Source: an uncultured Clostridia bacterium
GTDB lineage: Bacteria; Bacillota; Clostridia; Lachnospirales; CAG-274
Assembly: GCA_947627425.1 (NCBI GenBank)
Contig: CANQVZ010000013.1
Location: forward strand, 1 to 49,342
DNA: 49,342 bases
Direction of reading: 5' to 3'
The notes beneath the pieces are model-generated. The model made no database searches. It saw only the letters and a program-made list of their open reading frames with translations, and had not been told where the DNA came from. The position numbers and the translations under genes were made by a program. Shown here piece by piece: positions 24,983-33,454 of the stretch. The first letter of the stretch is position 1. Every line of letters starts with the position of its first letter.

Positions 24983-25419
24983 ATATTAAATAATGTAGGG
25001 AGCGTTCATTATACACCCGATTGCAGGGCGATATTCTCCCGCCCTGCCGGAATGTGTGAAGAAGTGTACCGCCGCACCCTTGTCTTTCCTACGCTCTCGA
25101 AAAAAAGGTTCGCTTAAGGAAAGACGAAGGGCACTTTTGGCTTTTTGCAAAAAGTTAGGCAGAACCTATCCCTTTAATTGTAGGGGCGTGCCTTGGTTGC
25201 ATGGGCGAGCAGTTTTGCGAAGCAAAACGACCAGCCATTGCACGCCTACCCCCTTCAGTCAGGCTAAAGCCTGCCAGCTCCCCCAATGGGGGAGCCAAGA
25301 GGCGAAGGTTGACCACAAGCTCTCGGCTCCCCTACGGGGGAGCTGGCAACTCGTAGAGTTGACTGAGGGGGTTATACATAGCTTTTGTTTGTCCATTTTT
25401 GATATTTCCCTGCATGAAA
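24983..25419. repeat. 437-bp gene-free stretch made of dispersed repeats
   Basis: No plausible gene. It holds a GCAGGGCG...CGCCCTGC hairpin (about 25023-25047), an element with GTAGGGGCGTGC...GCACGCCTAC arms enclosing a TTTTGC-GAA-GCAAAA hairpin (about 25182-25250), and two inverted copies of a CTCGGCTCCCC/AACTCGTAGAGTTGACTGAGGGGG repeat (25249-25305 and 25321-25371). A third copy of that repeat is at 46556-46607, and a fragment of the GCACGCCCCTACA element recurs at 28173. The 456-base open frame across it is repeat-derived and has no start signal. Confidence 0.8.
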
Positions 25420-25422
25420 ACA

Positions 25423-25440
25423 CCCTCCCATTTGGGAGGG
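25423..25440 (-). terminator. terminator of the small protein gene at 25456
   Basis: CCCTCCCA pairs with TGGGAGGG around two bases; on the minus strand TGTTTTC follows. Confidence 0.7.
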
Positions 25441-25455
25441 CATTTATTTTCATCT

Positions 25456-25650
25456 TTACTTATCGCTTTCTTTCGCAGCGGACATCTGAGCGTTATATAA
25501 TTCATATATAACTTCCGTCAAAAGCTGTTCTATACTTTCATAGAATTCAGCCATAAGCAATTCAGTTGTCCTTGAGACAGGCGAATCGGAAGAATTGTAG
25601 ATCCTGTCTGCGGCTTCGACGATTAAATCGCGAATTTCATCTTTAGACAT
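25456..25650 (-). CDS. 64-residue helical protein, unknown function
   Basis: A short, acidic, probably all-helical protein (MSKDEIRDLIVEAADRIY at the start; a second helix ends ALYNAQMS-like). I do not recognise a family. The start is the ATG six bases after AAGGGGTG; the open frame continues upstream without support. It has its own terminator. The neighbouring DNA on both sides is repeat or gene-free. Confidence 0.6.
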   Translation of the reverse strand: MSKDEIRDLIVEAADRIYNSSDSPVSRTTELLMAEFYESIEQLLTEVIYELYNAQMSAAKESDK

Positions 25651-26152
25651 AACATTCACCCCTTTCGTAATGTTTTTGAGTAGTTTCAACTCATATAAAC
25701 ATTTTACACCAAAAAATCCCAAAAGTGAAGTGACAAATAGTATTATTCTGTGAACGTTTTGATAATATTCCGAAAATCTTTTGTTAATTTTTACTTATGG
25801 AAACAATATGGTGAACTTATGTCCAAATTTATTCAGTTTTTATATCTCTTTATATCTCCTTTTTATCCCTTCGTTAAAATAAAAATATCACAGATATCTG
25901 TTATGTGCAAGTATAAATATAAAAAATTTATTATATGACTATGAGCGCAAAAAAAATTTCAATTGCGACCGTCTCAAACTATACTTTAGGACGGTCGTTT
26001 TTCTTTTTATTTTTATAGTCAAATTGTACCATAATATGATTTTATTGTCAATAATTTTTAGTTAAAATTTATATAATTTTAGGGGAATATGAGGACTTTT
26101 TGGAACCGTCCTAAAGTATACATTAAGACGCGTCAAAAAGGAGGACAAAAAA
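25651..26152. other. 502-bp AT-rich intergenic region with a hairpin and 16-bp inverted repeat
   Basis: No convincing gene; a 62-codon frame at 25750 starts with GTG and lacks a ribosome binding site. A terminator-like hairpin (CGACCGTC 25966-25973, GACGGTCG 25990-25997, then Ts) has no gene upstream and could end a small RNA. Sixteen bases of it, TATACTTTAGGACGGT (25980-25995), are the exact reverse complement of ACCGTCCTAAAGTATA (26105-26120) in the leader of the next gene, 109 bp away. Confidence 0.6.
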
Positions 26153-26818
26153 ATGAAATTAAACTTAAAATCAATGGTAATCGGTGGTATTACAGGTGCT
26201 GTAATTATGGGAACGATTCCTGCATTAGGCTATGACGGAGTTAGGACTATACAGGCAGTCTATAAGAACATACGTATCTGTGTTGACGGCGTTGAAATGA
26301 CGCCAAGAGATTCTGCCGGTAAGGAAGTTGAACCTTTTATATATAATGGCACAACATATATGCCTGTCAGAGCGGTAGGCGAGGCTGTTGGTAAGGAAGT
26401 AACATATGACGGATCTACAAGTACGGTCTATATTGGAAAGAGCGGACAAGTAAAATATCTTGGACAGCAGATTGAAGCTTATCAATGTAATGGTGCTTAT
26501 GAGGGAACCTATTCCATGGGTGGGCAGAAATATGTTAATAGCTTAAATCTTAACTATGAAAATGCTAATGCTTTTTATAATCTTAACGGGCTTTATACTT
26601 CCATAAGTGGTGTATATGGAATGGAAGACGGAACAAGTGAAGATAGAGAGGCAATAATTAGTTTTTATGGTGATGGTAGATTGATTGATTCAATAACAGT
26701 GCATGGAGGTAATTTACCTAAAAACTTTGCTGTTAATATATCTGGCGTAGCTCAATTAAAAATAGAATATACAGGTGGTAGAGGTTATGTAGTTTTAGGT
26801 AATGTTGAATTCAGATAA
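26153..26818 (+). CDS. secreted protein with CuAO_N-type stalk and NPCBM-like domain
   Basis: 221 residues. A signal-peptide-like start (1-26, hydrophobic GGITGAVIMGTIPALGY) is followed by a copper-amine-oxidase N-terminal-like module (about 36-95: YNGTTYMPVRAVGEAVGKEV). Residues 105-221 resemble an NPCBM/NEW2 carbohydrate-binding module, a beta-sandwich seen on secreted glycosidases of Clostridia. It is therefore probably a surface sugar-binding protein. AAGGAGG precedes the ATG. It is 27 bp upstream of the CHAP protein gene in the same direction, so the pair is probably cotranscribed. Codon use is AT-rich. Confidence 0.75.
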   Translation: MKLNLKSMVIGGITGAVIMGTIPALGYDGVRTIQAVYKNIRICVDGVEMTPRDSAGKEVEPFIYNGTTYMPVRAVGEAVGKEVTYDGSTSTVYIGKSGQVKYLGQQIEAYQCNGAYEGTYSMGGQKYVNSLNLNYENANAFYNLNGLYTSISGVYGMEDGTSEDREAIISFYGDGRLIDSITVHGGNLPKNFAVNISGVAQLKIEYTGGRGYVVLGNVEFR

Positions 26819-26845
26819 AAATATTTTACAAAAGAAAGGAAAATT

Positions 26846-28042
26846 ATGACATATAAATTTAAGACAATTATATCTATAGCAGTGTTATGTATAATACTTA
26901 TTAATGCCAACTGTTTTGTGTTCGCTGCTGATTATGAAGATCCATTTCCTTTGCCTGAGTTGACGGGAGACTGGCGTATTGATTATATAGAAGTCGCAAA
27001 ATCTCAGCTTGGTTATACAGAGGCTGAAGACGGCTCAAGTTATTTTGGTGCATGGGCAGATCAAACCTATCGTCCGTGGTGTTCGGAGTTTGCAGCTTGG
27101 TGTGCAGAACAAGCGGGTATTCCGGAAACTGTTATACCTATTGGTTTGTCAACAGAATCGTATCGAGATTTTTTCTATGATGAGAATCGTTATTATTATA
27201 TTGATGAGGGAATAGATGCTCAAAATACTGAATTTATGGAGGGCTTTACCAATGTAGATACAATATCGTTCAATGATGCTGAACCCGGAGATATTATTTT
27301 AAAGGAAACAAATGGCTATATTAATGATGGACCTGACCATACAGGTATATTTTTAAACTATGAAAATGGCGAAGTTGAGTATATTTCCGGTAACAGTTCA
27401 AATAATGTTGAAATATGTAAATCTACTCCCGATAAATTTCATGGGATATGCAAACCCGATTTTGAACAAAAAGATATTATAGACAGCGAAGAAATAAGTT
27501 TAGAGGACAATGAGCCAGATAGCTTGGACAATCAAGATAGTTATTCAAACAAGTCAGATATAACGACCTCGGAAATTGTTGTATCTGATATACCTGTTGA
27601 AACTACTACAGAAAAAGAAACAATATCGAACGATGTATGCGTATCAATAGGTAGCAATGAAATAACTATCGAAGATAAAAAATACATGATAGATGTTGCG
27701 GCTTATATACAGTCCGAAAGCAATTCGACACTTGTTCCTCTCCGTTTTGTAGCTGTAGCCATACTTGGTGAAAATGTGTCAGACGCACAAAACAGTTCTG
27801 CTATAAGCTGGGATACAAATACCAAGACGGCAACTATAAATGTGAATGGAAATATCATTAAATTTACATCGGGCAGCAGGCTTATGTATAAGAACAATTC
27901 ACCCATGCTTATGGACAACGGCGTTAAGGCTGAGATAACGGACGGCAGAATGTTCATACCGTTCAGAGCATTGGGCAGAGCGCTTGGCGTTCAGGTGGAT
28001 TGGGACGCAGAGAGCAAGACGGCTATATACAAGACAAAGTAA
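26846..28042 (+). CDS. secreted CHAP-domain peptidoglycan hydrolase with CuAO_N-type C-terminal module
   Basis: 398 residues. A signal peptide (1-28, cleavage near VFAAD) is followed by a CHAP amidase/endopeptidase domain (about 42-200): the nucleophile is Cys79 in RPWCSEFAAWC, and the catalytic His165 is in DGPDHTGIF. An acidic Asp/Ser/Thr linker (about 207-255) leads to a C-terminal copper-amine-oxidase N-like module (about 260-398). That module is close in sequence to the end of the cohesin protein at 18231 (STLVPLRFVA, DNGVKAEITDGRMFIPFRALG, ALGVQVDWDAESKTAIY). It probably remodels the cell wall or attacks foreign walls. A strong terminator follows. Confidence 0.88.
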   Translation: MTYKFKTIISIAVLCIILINANCFVFAADYEDPFPLPELTGDWRIDYIEVAKSQLGYTEAEDGSSYFGAWADQTYRPWCSEFAAWCAEQAGIPETVIPIGLSTESYRDFFYDENRYYYIDEGIDAQNTEFMEGFTNVDTISFNDAEPGDIILKETNGYINDGPDHTGIFLNYENGEVEYISGNSSNNVEICKSTPDKFHGICKPDFEQKDIIDSEEISLEDNEPDSLDNQDSYSNKSDITTSEIVVSDIPVETTTEKETISNDVCVSIGSNEITIEDKKYMIDVAAYIQSESNSTLVPLRFVAVAILGENVSDAQNSSAISWDTNTKTATINVNGNIIKFTSGSRLMYKNNSPMLMDNGVKAEITDGRMFIPFRALGRALGVQVDWDAESKTAIYKTK

Positions 28043-28048
28043 ATGTTC

Positions 28049-28089
28049 AAACAAAAGAGCGGAGCTAAAAAGGCTCCGTTCTTTTGTTT
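28049..28089 (+). terminator. terminator of the CHAP protein gene
   Basis: AAACAAAAGAGCGGAGC (28049-28065) pairs with GCTCCGTTCTTTTGTTT (28073-28089), with the 3' arm T-rich. Confidence 0.9.
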
Positions 28090-28231
28090 GCGGGAGAGCG
28101 AAGGTCTCCTATAGGCAAGGAAAAAATAAATCTTATAATTTGCGCTTAAAATTCAACAAAAAGCGGGCGAGAAATGCACGCCCCTACATTTGTGAAAGCA
28201 CAGTCTGTTAGTCCTTTACCTCAATCAAACC

Positions 28232-28260
28232 GAAAGGAATGCTTGCAATCCTTTCGGCTT
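28232..28260 (-). terminator. hairpin after mgtE
   Basis: On the minus strand CCGAAAGGA, a ten-base loop and TCCTTTCGG, followed by TTTGATT. The T tract is short, so termination may be partial. It starts right after the mgtE stop. Confidence 0.65.
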
Positions 28261-29658
28261 TTAATTTATAATATTCAGCATATTTATAAGTATGACCCAA
28301 GCAAGTCCATAATAGGTAACTACTGCCACAAGGTCGTTCACTGTTGTGATGAGCGGACCCGAGGCAACGGCGGGGTCTATTTTTATTTTGTGGAAGAATA
28401 TAGGCACAATGGTACCCACAAGGCTTGAAATTATCATAGCCACAATGAGCGAAATACCCACGCAGCCCGACACACTGAACGCATAGAGCCATGTGTTGTG
28501 CTTGAACACAGCTATATACACGCCTATGAACAAAAACGCTATAAGGCTTATAAGAAGTCCGTTGCAGAGTCCTATTCTCATTTCCTTGAACACAAGTATT
28601 ATCTTTTGGCTTGTCTTTAAGTTTTCATCCATAAGCACTCTTATCGTAACGGCAAGCGACTGTGTGCCCACATTTCCCGCCATATCGAGTATAAGCGACT
28701 GAAAGCACACCACAAGCGCGATCTGCGCCACCACATTTTCAAACATTCCCACAACAGTGGAAACGCCCATGCCGAGAAAAAGCAGCACTATAAGCCAGGG
28801 CATACGCTTTTTCATGCTCTCAAAAAGAGGCTCGTCAAGGTCCTCCTCCGCGGTAAGACCTGCCAGCTTTGCATAGTCGTCGCCCATCTCGTCGTCTACT
28901 ACCTCAGCGATGTCCTGCGCCGTTATGATGCCCAGTATTTCCATATCCTTGTTCAATACGGGTATGGAGTCCTCCGCATAGTCCATTACTCTTTCTATGC
29001 ACTCGCTTATTTTTTCGTGGTCGGTAAGGTAGGGATATGATGTACTCATAAGCGGCTCCAACTCCGTGTGCTCCCTTGCCGTTATAAGGTCCTTAAGGTC
29101 AAGAGCGCCGTAATATTTTCCGCCATTGTCCTCTACATATATGGTCGAAATGTTGTCGTTTTTTTCTGCCTGCTTCACAAGAGAGCGCATTGCCTGTTTA
29201 ACGGTCATATCCTTTTCTATGACTATGAAGTTTGTAGTCATTATGCTTCCCACTTCATCGTCGTCATATGACTGCAAAAGATGAATGTCGGCGCTTGCTT
29301 CATCATCAAGAAGACGGGATATCTGTTCTTGAACATCGTCGTCCATCTCCTCCAGCACATCCACGGCGTCGTCCGAGTCCATGTTTTCAATGACCTTTGC
29401 GGCGGTGTGAATATCCAGTTCCTTGAAATATTCGTCAACATCCTCTATATAGGCGTATATCTCTGATATTTTTTCCGTACTCAGCACTGAGAACAAATGC
29501 CGTCTTTCCTCGGGAGAAAGCTCCGCAAAAGCGTCGGCAATATCGTTTTCGTGATAGTCCTCAAGCCTTGTTACAAGCTCGCTCTCGCTTATGTCGCTTC
29601 GTATGAGCTTTATAAGCTCTTCCGTATAGTTCTGATTCGATATATTTCTTTCTTCCAT
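28261..29658 (-). CDS. mgtE: magnesium transporter MgtE
   Basis: 465 residues in the standard MgtE order: an acidic N-domain of helical repeats (about 1-130, many Asp/Glu that bind regulatory magnesium), two CBS domains (about 135-255, starting GSIMTTNFI), a connecting helix and five membrane helices (about 288-460). Acidic gating residues of the N and CBS domains are abundant. It imports Mg2+ as a dimer and closes when cytosolic Mg2+ is high. The ATG follows AAGGAGG by six bases. It lies 33 bp downstream of an SDR gene and is probably cotranscribed; there is no room for an M-box riboswitch directly before it. Confidence 0.96.
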   Translation of the reverse strand: MEERNISNQNYTEELIKLIRSDISESELVTRLEDYHENDIADAFAELSPEERRHLFSVLSTEKISEIYAYIEDVDEYFKELDIHTAAKVIENMDSDDAVDVLEEMDDDVQEQISRLLDDEASADIHLLQSYDDDEVGSIMTTNFIVIEKDMTVKQAMRSLVKQAEKNDNISTIYVEDNGGKYYGALDLKDLITAREHTELEPLMSTSYPYLTDHEKISECIERVMDYAEDSIPVLNKDMEILGIITAQDIAEVVDDEMGDDYAKLAGLTAEEDLDEPLFESMKKRMPWLIVLLFLGMGVSTVVGMFENVVAQIALVVCFQSLILDMAGNVGTQSLAVTIRVLMDENLKTSQKIILVFKEMRIGLCNGLLISLIAFLFIGVYIAVFKHNTWLYAFSVSGCVGISLIVAMIISSLVGTIVPIFFHKIKIDPAVASGPLITTVNDLVAVVTYYGLAWVILINMLNIIN

Positions 29659-29691
29659 ATTGACCTCCTTTTCCCGGGAGTATGGGCATTA

Positions 29692-30429
29692 TCAGGACAT
29701 ACCTCCGTCAATACTTATTATCTGTCCCGTTATATAGGCGCTGTCGTTTTCGGCAAGATAGAGGGCAAGTCTTGCCACCTCCTCGGGATTGCCGAATCTC
29801 CTAAGAGGTATTTCCTCCTGAAGTGCCATTCTCTCCGACGGCTTCAGAAAGCTGTTCATCCTGGTGTCTATAACTCCGCAGGCAATGGCGTTTACCCTTA
29901 TATTGCTCGGAGCAAGCTCCTTTGCCATCGACTTTGTGAATGAATTTACTGCGCCCTTAGTGGCTGAATACACTGCCTCGCAGGACGCTCCCAGCTCTCC
30001 CCACATGGAGGATATGTTTATTATGTTTCCCCTGTGCGTTCTTATCATATTCTGTACGGCGGCGTGTGTGCAGTTGAGCACACCGTTTAAGTTGGTGTCT
30101 ATAACTCTTTTCCATTGAGTGGGCTGCATGGTGTTGAAAAGCCCCACATAGGATATGCCCGCGTTGTTCACAAGCACATCTATACATCCGAATTTCCGCT
30201 CTATTTCCTCAACGGCTGTCCTTGCCGCCTTATATTCGCCCACATCTCCCATGAGCGCAAGCACATTGGGAGTATATATATTGAGCTCTCTTTCCGTTTC
30301 CTCAAGCTCTCTCTGCGACGACGAACACATTATTGCCACGTTGTAGCCCTCCACGGCAAAGAGCGCCGCTATGGCCTTTCCTATGCCTCTTGAAGCCCCT
30401 GTTATAAAGGCTGTTTTGTTTCCTAGCAT
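29692..30429 (-). CDS. short-chain dehydrogenase/reductase (FabG-like)
   Basis: 245 residues. The cofactor loop TGASRGIG (residues 10-17), NNAG, the catalytic Ser in INISSMWG, Tyr and Lys in YSATKGA, and the C-terminal ITGQIISIDGG are all present. The fold is NAD(P)H-dependent; FabG-type 3-oxoacyl-ACP reduction is possible, but no fatty acid gene is near, so the substrate is left open. It is the first gene of a likely two-gene unit with mgtE. Its promoter overlaps that of the divergent MATE gene. Confidence 0.9.
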   Translation of the reverse strand: MLGNKTAFITGASRGIGKAIAALFAVEGYNVAIMCSSSQRELEETERELNIYTPNVLALMGDVGEYKAARTAVEEIERKFGCIDVLVNNAGISYVGLFNTMQPTQWKRVIDTNLNGVLNCTHAAVQNMIRTHRGNIINISSMWGELGASCEAVYSATKGAVNSFTKSMAKELAPSNIRVNAIACGVIDTRMNSFLKPSERMALQEEIPLRRFGNPEEVARLALYLAENDSAYITGQIISIDGGMS

Positions 30430-30456
30430 TTTATTCTCCCTTCATTAAAAATTCAT

Positions 30457-30509
30457 TTGCAAATTTATCCTTATAGTGTTATCATAGCTTATAGCGACTC
30501 AAAATGCAA
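30457..30509. promoter_or_regulatory. overlapping divergent promoters of the SDR-mgtE and MATE genes
   Basis: Plus strand: TTGCAA (30457-30462), 17 bases, TATCAT (30480-30485). Minus strand: TTGCAT (30504-30509), 17 bases, TATGAT (30481-30486). The two -10 boxes share five base pairs, so RNA polymerase can use only one at a time. Confidence 0.7.
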
Positions 30510-30525
30510 GGAGAAAATTCAAGCT

Positions 30526-31863
30526 ATGAAAAATTTATTCAAGGATAAGGTTTTTCTGCATAATATAACGATACTTGCTCTCCCCATAATGCTGAATGAG
30601 CTTATAAATTCACTCATAAATATTATGGATACATTCATGACGGGCAAGCTCGGCGCACAGAGCGTTACGGCGGTAGGCTTGAGCAATCAGATATTCTTTC
30701 TCTTCAATCTCTGCTGCTTCGGCATATCCAGCGGCGCATCGGTTTTTATGGCGCAGTATTGGGGCAATAAGGATGTAAAGGGCGTAAGGCGTGTGCTGGG
30801 CTTAGCAGTCATATCCGCCGAGTTTTTTGCTCTTTTGTTCTTTATATTGGCAAGATATATACCCGGTCAGCTTCTGGGCATATACTCAAAGGATGCCGAA
30901 GTTATAGTCCTAGGCGAAAGCTACCTTGTGGTGGTTTCGCTCAGTTATTTCTTTACGGCTTTTGTAAATGTGTTCAACATTGCGCTTAAGGCAATAGGTC
31001 GCGCGGCGCAGCCCATGTTCACCACACTCGTTTCGCTCATATCAAATGTTGTATTGAATTATATATTCATTTTTGTGATGCATCTTGGCGTAAAGGGCGC
31101 GGCATACGGCACGGTATGTGCAAGGAGTATAGAATTTGCGCTTCAGCTAAGCCTTATATTTATAAGACGGCTGCCCGTACTCGGACGCCCAAGGGATTAT
31201 ATGAGCGCCGACCTTGCCTTTATAAAGCACTATTTTATAATTGCCATGCCGGTATTTTTAAATGAGTTCATATGGGCTTTGGGTACCACAATATATAACG
31301 TGGCTTATAAATACAGCGGTACGGTAGCGCAGGCGGCAATACAGGTGTCAAGCTCCGTTCAGAACCTTTTTATAGTGGCGGGCATGGGCTTCGGCACTGC
31401 GGTAGGCATAATTTTGAGCAACAGCTTGGGCGCGGGCGACAGAGAAAAGGCTATAGACTATTCCAAAAAGGGCAAAAAGCTCGTTGTGCTTACATCCATA
31501 TTTTCGGGCGTTGTGCTCATACTCTTTGCCAAGCTCATAGTAAGCTTTTTCGATATCGATGAGCAGGGCAGGCGCTATGCGCTCTATATGCTCTATGTCG
31601 TTGCGGCGGGCATAACGGTCAAGAATATAAACTTTATAAATATTGTCGGCATACTGCGCAGCGGAGGAGATACGCTCGCAGGTCTTATAATGGATATGTC
31701 GAGCGTATGGCTCATAGGCATACCTATGGCGTTTCTTGGCTCCGCTCTTTTGGGACTTCCCATTTATATAACCTTTACAATGGTATACATGGAGGAGGTA
31801 GTAAAGCTTATTTTCAGCGAAGCAAGAGTTCTTAAATTGAAATGGGCTAATACAATAATATAA
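30526..31863 (+). CDS. MATE-family exporter (second of three)
   Basis: 445 residues with about twelve hydrophobic helices. Features at the start (ILALPIMLNELINSLINI, DTFMTGKLG) and the repeat in the second half (IAMPVFLNEFIWALG) give the two homologous MATE halves. Probably a Na+ or H+ driven drug or metabolite exporter; the substrate is unknown. The ATG follows AAGGAG by 12 bases, a bit long; the open frame extends upstream into the promoter region and is not preferred. The S41 protease gene follows after 14 bp, so they may be cotranscribed. Confidence 0.92.
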   Translation: MKNLFKDKVFLHNITILALPIMLNELINSLINIMDTFMTGKLGAQSVTAVGLSNQIFFLFNLCCFGISSGASVFMAQYWGNKDVKGVRRVLGLAVISAEFFALLFFILARYIPGQLLGIYSKDAEVIVLGESYLVVVSLSYFFTAFVNVFNIALKAIGRAAQPMFTTLVSLISNVVLNYIFIFVMHLGVKGAAYGTVCARSIEFALQLSLIFIRRLPVLGRPRDYMSADLAFIKHYFIIAMPVFLNEFIWALGTTIYNVAYKYSGTVAQAAIQVSSSVQNLFIVAGMGFGTAVGIILSNSLGAGDREKAIDYSKKGKKLVVLTSIFSGVVLILFAKLIVSFFDIDEQGRRYALYMLYVVAAGITVKNINFINIVGILRSGGDTLAGLIMDMSSVWLIGIPMAFLGSALLGLPIYITFTMVYMEEVVKLIFSEARVLKLKWANTII

Positions 31864-31877
31864 AGGGAGTGTGATAT

Positions 31878-33059
31878 ATGAACAGAGATACACAAAAAGG
31901 GGTCTTGATCGGCATACTTCTGACGATCGCAGCCATACTTACGGTCAATTCCGCAATCATTTGTTATAGGAATTATATAAAAAAGGAAATAAACCACGAA
32001 ACAAAGGCAAAGACCATTATGGAAATAATGGACAGGGAATATGTGGGCGATATAGATAAGGACGAAATGTTCGAGGGCATTTACACGGGTATGGTGGCGC
32101 TCTCCACGGACAGATATTCGCGCTATATCTCAGCGGAGGACTATGAGTCCTATAAGATAAATACGGAGGGCAACTATGTTGGCATAGGCGTAAAGACCAC
32201 CATAGATCCCGAGGACTATTCCATCTACATATATTCCGTCTATGAAAATTCGCCTGCCGCCGATGCCGGGCTTATGTCGGGCGACAAGGTAATAAAGGTG
32301 AATGATGTGCCCGTGAGCTATGAAAACTATGACGAAGCCATAGATATGATAAGAGGCGAAGCGGGCAGCAGCGTCAAGCTCAGCATAAAGCGAGGGGACA
32401 ATGTATACGACAAGACTGTTCTGTGCAAGGATGTGAATGTGCCTACTGTCGGCGGAGCCATGATAGACAGCGATATAGGCTACATAGAAATAGACGGCTT
32501 CGAGGGCGTTACATACGACCAGTATACGGAAGTCTACAACAAGCTTAAGGGACAGGGCATGAAGTCTCTTGTAATAGATCTGAGAAATAACCCCGGTGGT
32601 CTTCTGGACTCCGTATCCAAGATAGCGGACGCCATAATACCGGAGGGCGTCATAACCTACACCGAGGATAAGGAGGGCAACAGGGAATATGTATATTCCG
32701 AGAAGGGCGAGGCGGATATACCCATAGCCGTAATAGTCAATGAAAACAGCGCCTCAGCAGCCGAGCTTCTCACGGCAGCCATAAAGGACTCGCACAAGGG
32801 CACCGTAGTGGGCAAGACCACCTATGGCAAGGGAGTAGTGCAGACGACCTTTCCGCTTACGGACGGCAGCGCGGTAAAGCTTACCACCTCAAAATACTAC
32901 ACTCCGAACGGCATATGCATAGACGGCGAGGGCGTAAAGCCCGATGTTGAGGTCGATAATGACGGCTATGTCCACAGGGCGCTCACGAGCAGCACTGCCG
33001 AATATGATATTGAAAACGACGCTCAGCTTAAAAAGGCTGTGGAAATTTTAAGGGGCTGA
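31878..33059 (+). CDS. S41-family C-terminal processing peptidase
   Basis: 393 residues. One N-terminal membrane anchor (about 8-30) places the enzyme outside the membrane. A PDZ domain spans about 98-172, and the tail-specific protease domain follows. The catalytic dyad is visible as Ser293 (NENSASAAE) and Lys318 (TTYGKG), 25 residues apart as usual. CtpA/CtpB-type proteases trim periplasmic or spore-envelope proteins; CtpB-like roles in sporulation are possible, but the local context (MATE, ACT protein) does not decide. The terminator hairpin overlaps its stop codon. Confidence 0.93.
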   Translation: MNRDTQKGVLIGILLTIAAILTVNSAIICYRNYIKKEINHETKAKTIMEIMDREYVGDIDKDEMFEGIYTGMVALSTDRYSRYISAEDYESYKINTEGNYVGIGVKTTIDPEDYSIYIYSVYENSPAADAGLMSGDKVIKVNDVPVSYENYDEAIDMIRGEAGSSVKLSIKRGDNVYDKTVLCKDVNVPTVGGAMIDSDIGYIEIDGFEGVTYDQYTEVYNKLKGQGMKSLVIDLRNNPGGLLDSVSKIADAIIPEGVITYTEDKEGNREYVYSEKGEADIPIAVIVNENSASAAELLTAAIKDSHKGTVVGKTTYGKGVVQTTFPLTDGSAVKLTTSKYYTPNGICIDGEGVKPDVEVDNDGYVHRALTSSTAEYDIENDAQLKKAVEILRG

Positions 33060-33079
33060 TATTCCATCGGCTCTTTTTT
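33053..33079 (+). terminator. terminator overlapping the protease stop codon
   Basis: GGGCTGAT (33053-33060) pairs with ATCGGCTC (33066-33073, two G-T pairs), then six Ts. Confidence 0.8.
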
Positions 33080-33105
33080 ATTTTTGTTTTTTGTATAACA
33101 AAGTG

Positions 33106-33134
33106 TTGAAATATATATTTTTTTATGTTATCAT
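33106..33134 (+). promoter_or_regulatory. promoter of the ACT-DUF711 pair
   Basis: TTGAAA (33106-33111), 17 bases, TATCAT (33129-33134), 32 bp ahead of the start codon. Confidence 0.6.
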
Positions 33135-33166
33135 AAATTCAAATGCAGTTTAGGAGGAATAATGAA

Positions 33167-33436
33167 ATGAAGGGAATAATAACCGTTTTGGGCAAGGACA
33201 GCGTGGGCATCATAGCCGCAGTCTGCACCTACCTGGCAGAGGAAAAAATAAATATACTCGATATATCCCAGACCATAGTTTCGGGCTGGTTCAATATGAT
33301 GATGGTCATAGATCTTTCGACAAGCTGCCACCGCTTTGAGGAGATAGAGTCGCAGCTCAATAGGATAGGCGAGGAAAAGGGCGTCGATATAAGACTTCAG
33401 AGAGAGGATATATTCAATTCGATGCACCGCATCTGA
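33167..33436 (+). CDS. ACT-domain protein (UPF0237)
   Basis: 89 residues comprising one ACT domain (ITVLGKDSVGIIAAVCTYLAE, residues 5-25) and little else, matching the UPF0237 family. Such proteins bind an amino acid or similar ligand at a dimer interface; the ligand here is unknown. AGGAGG precedes the chosen ATG by seven bases; another ATG five bases earlier is out of frame. The DUF711 gene follows after 18 bp, a gene pair conserved across many Bacillota. Confidence 0.9.
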   Translation: MKGIITVLGKDSVGIIAAVCTYLAEEKINILDISQTIVSGWFNMMMVIDLSTSCHRFEEIESQLNRIGEEKGVDIRLQREDIFNSMHRI

Positions 33437-33454
33437 TATGTCGGAGGTTAATTT

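Noticed and set aside
25056..25511. A 151-codon plus-strand open frame
   Set aside because: It runs through dispersed repeats and hairpins, has no ribosome binding site and a composition unlike the other proteins. It is a by-product of repeat sequence.
25750..25938. A 62-codon frame in the AT-rich gap
   Set aside because: It starts with GTG without a ribosome binding site and has the amino acid makeup of translated AT-rich non-coding DNA.
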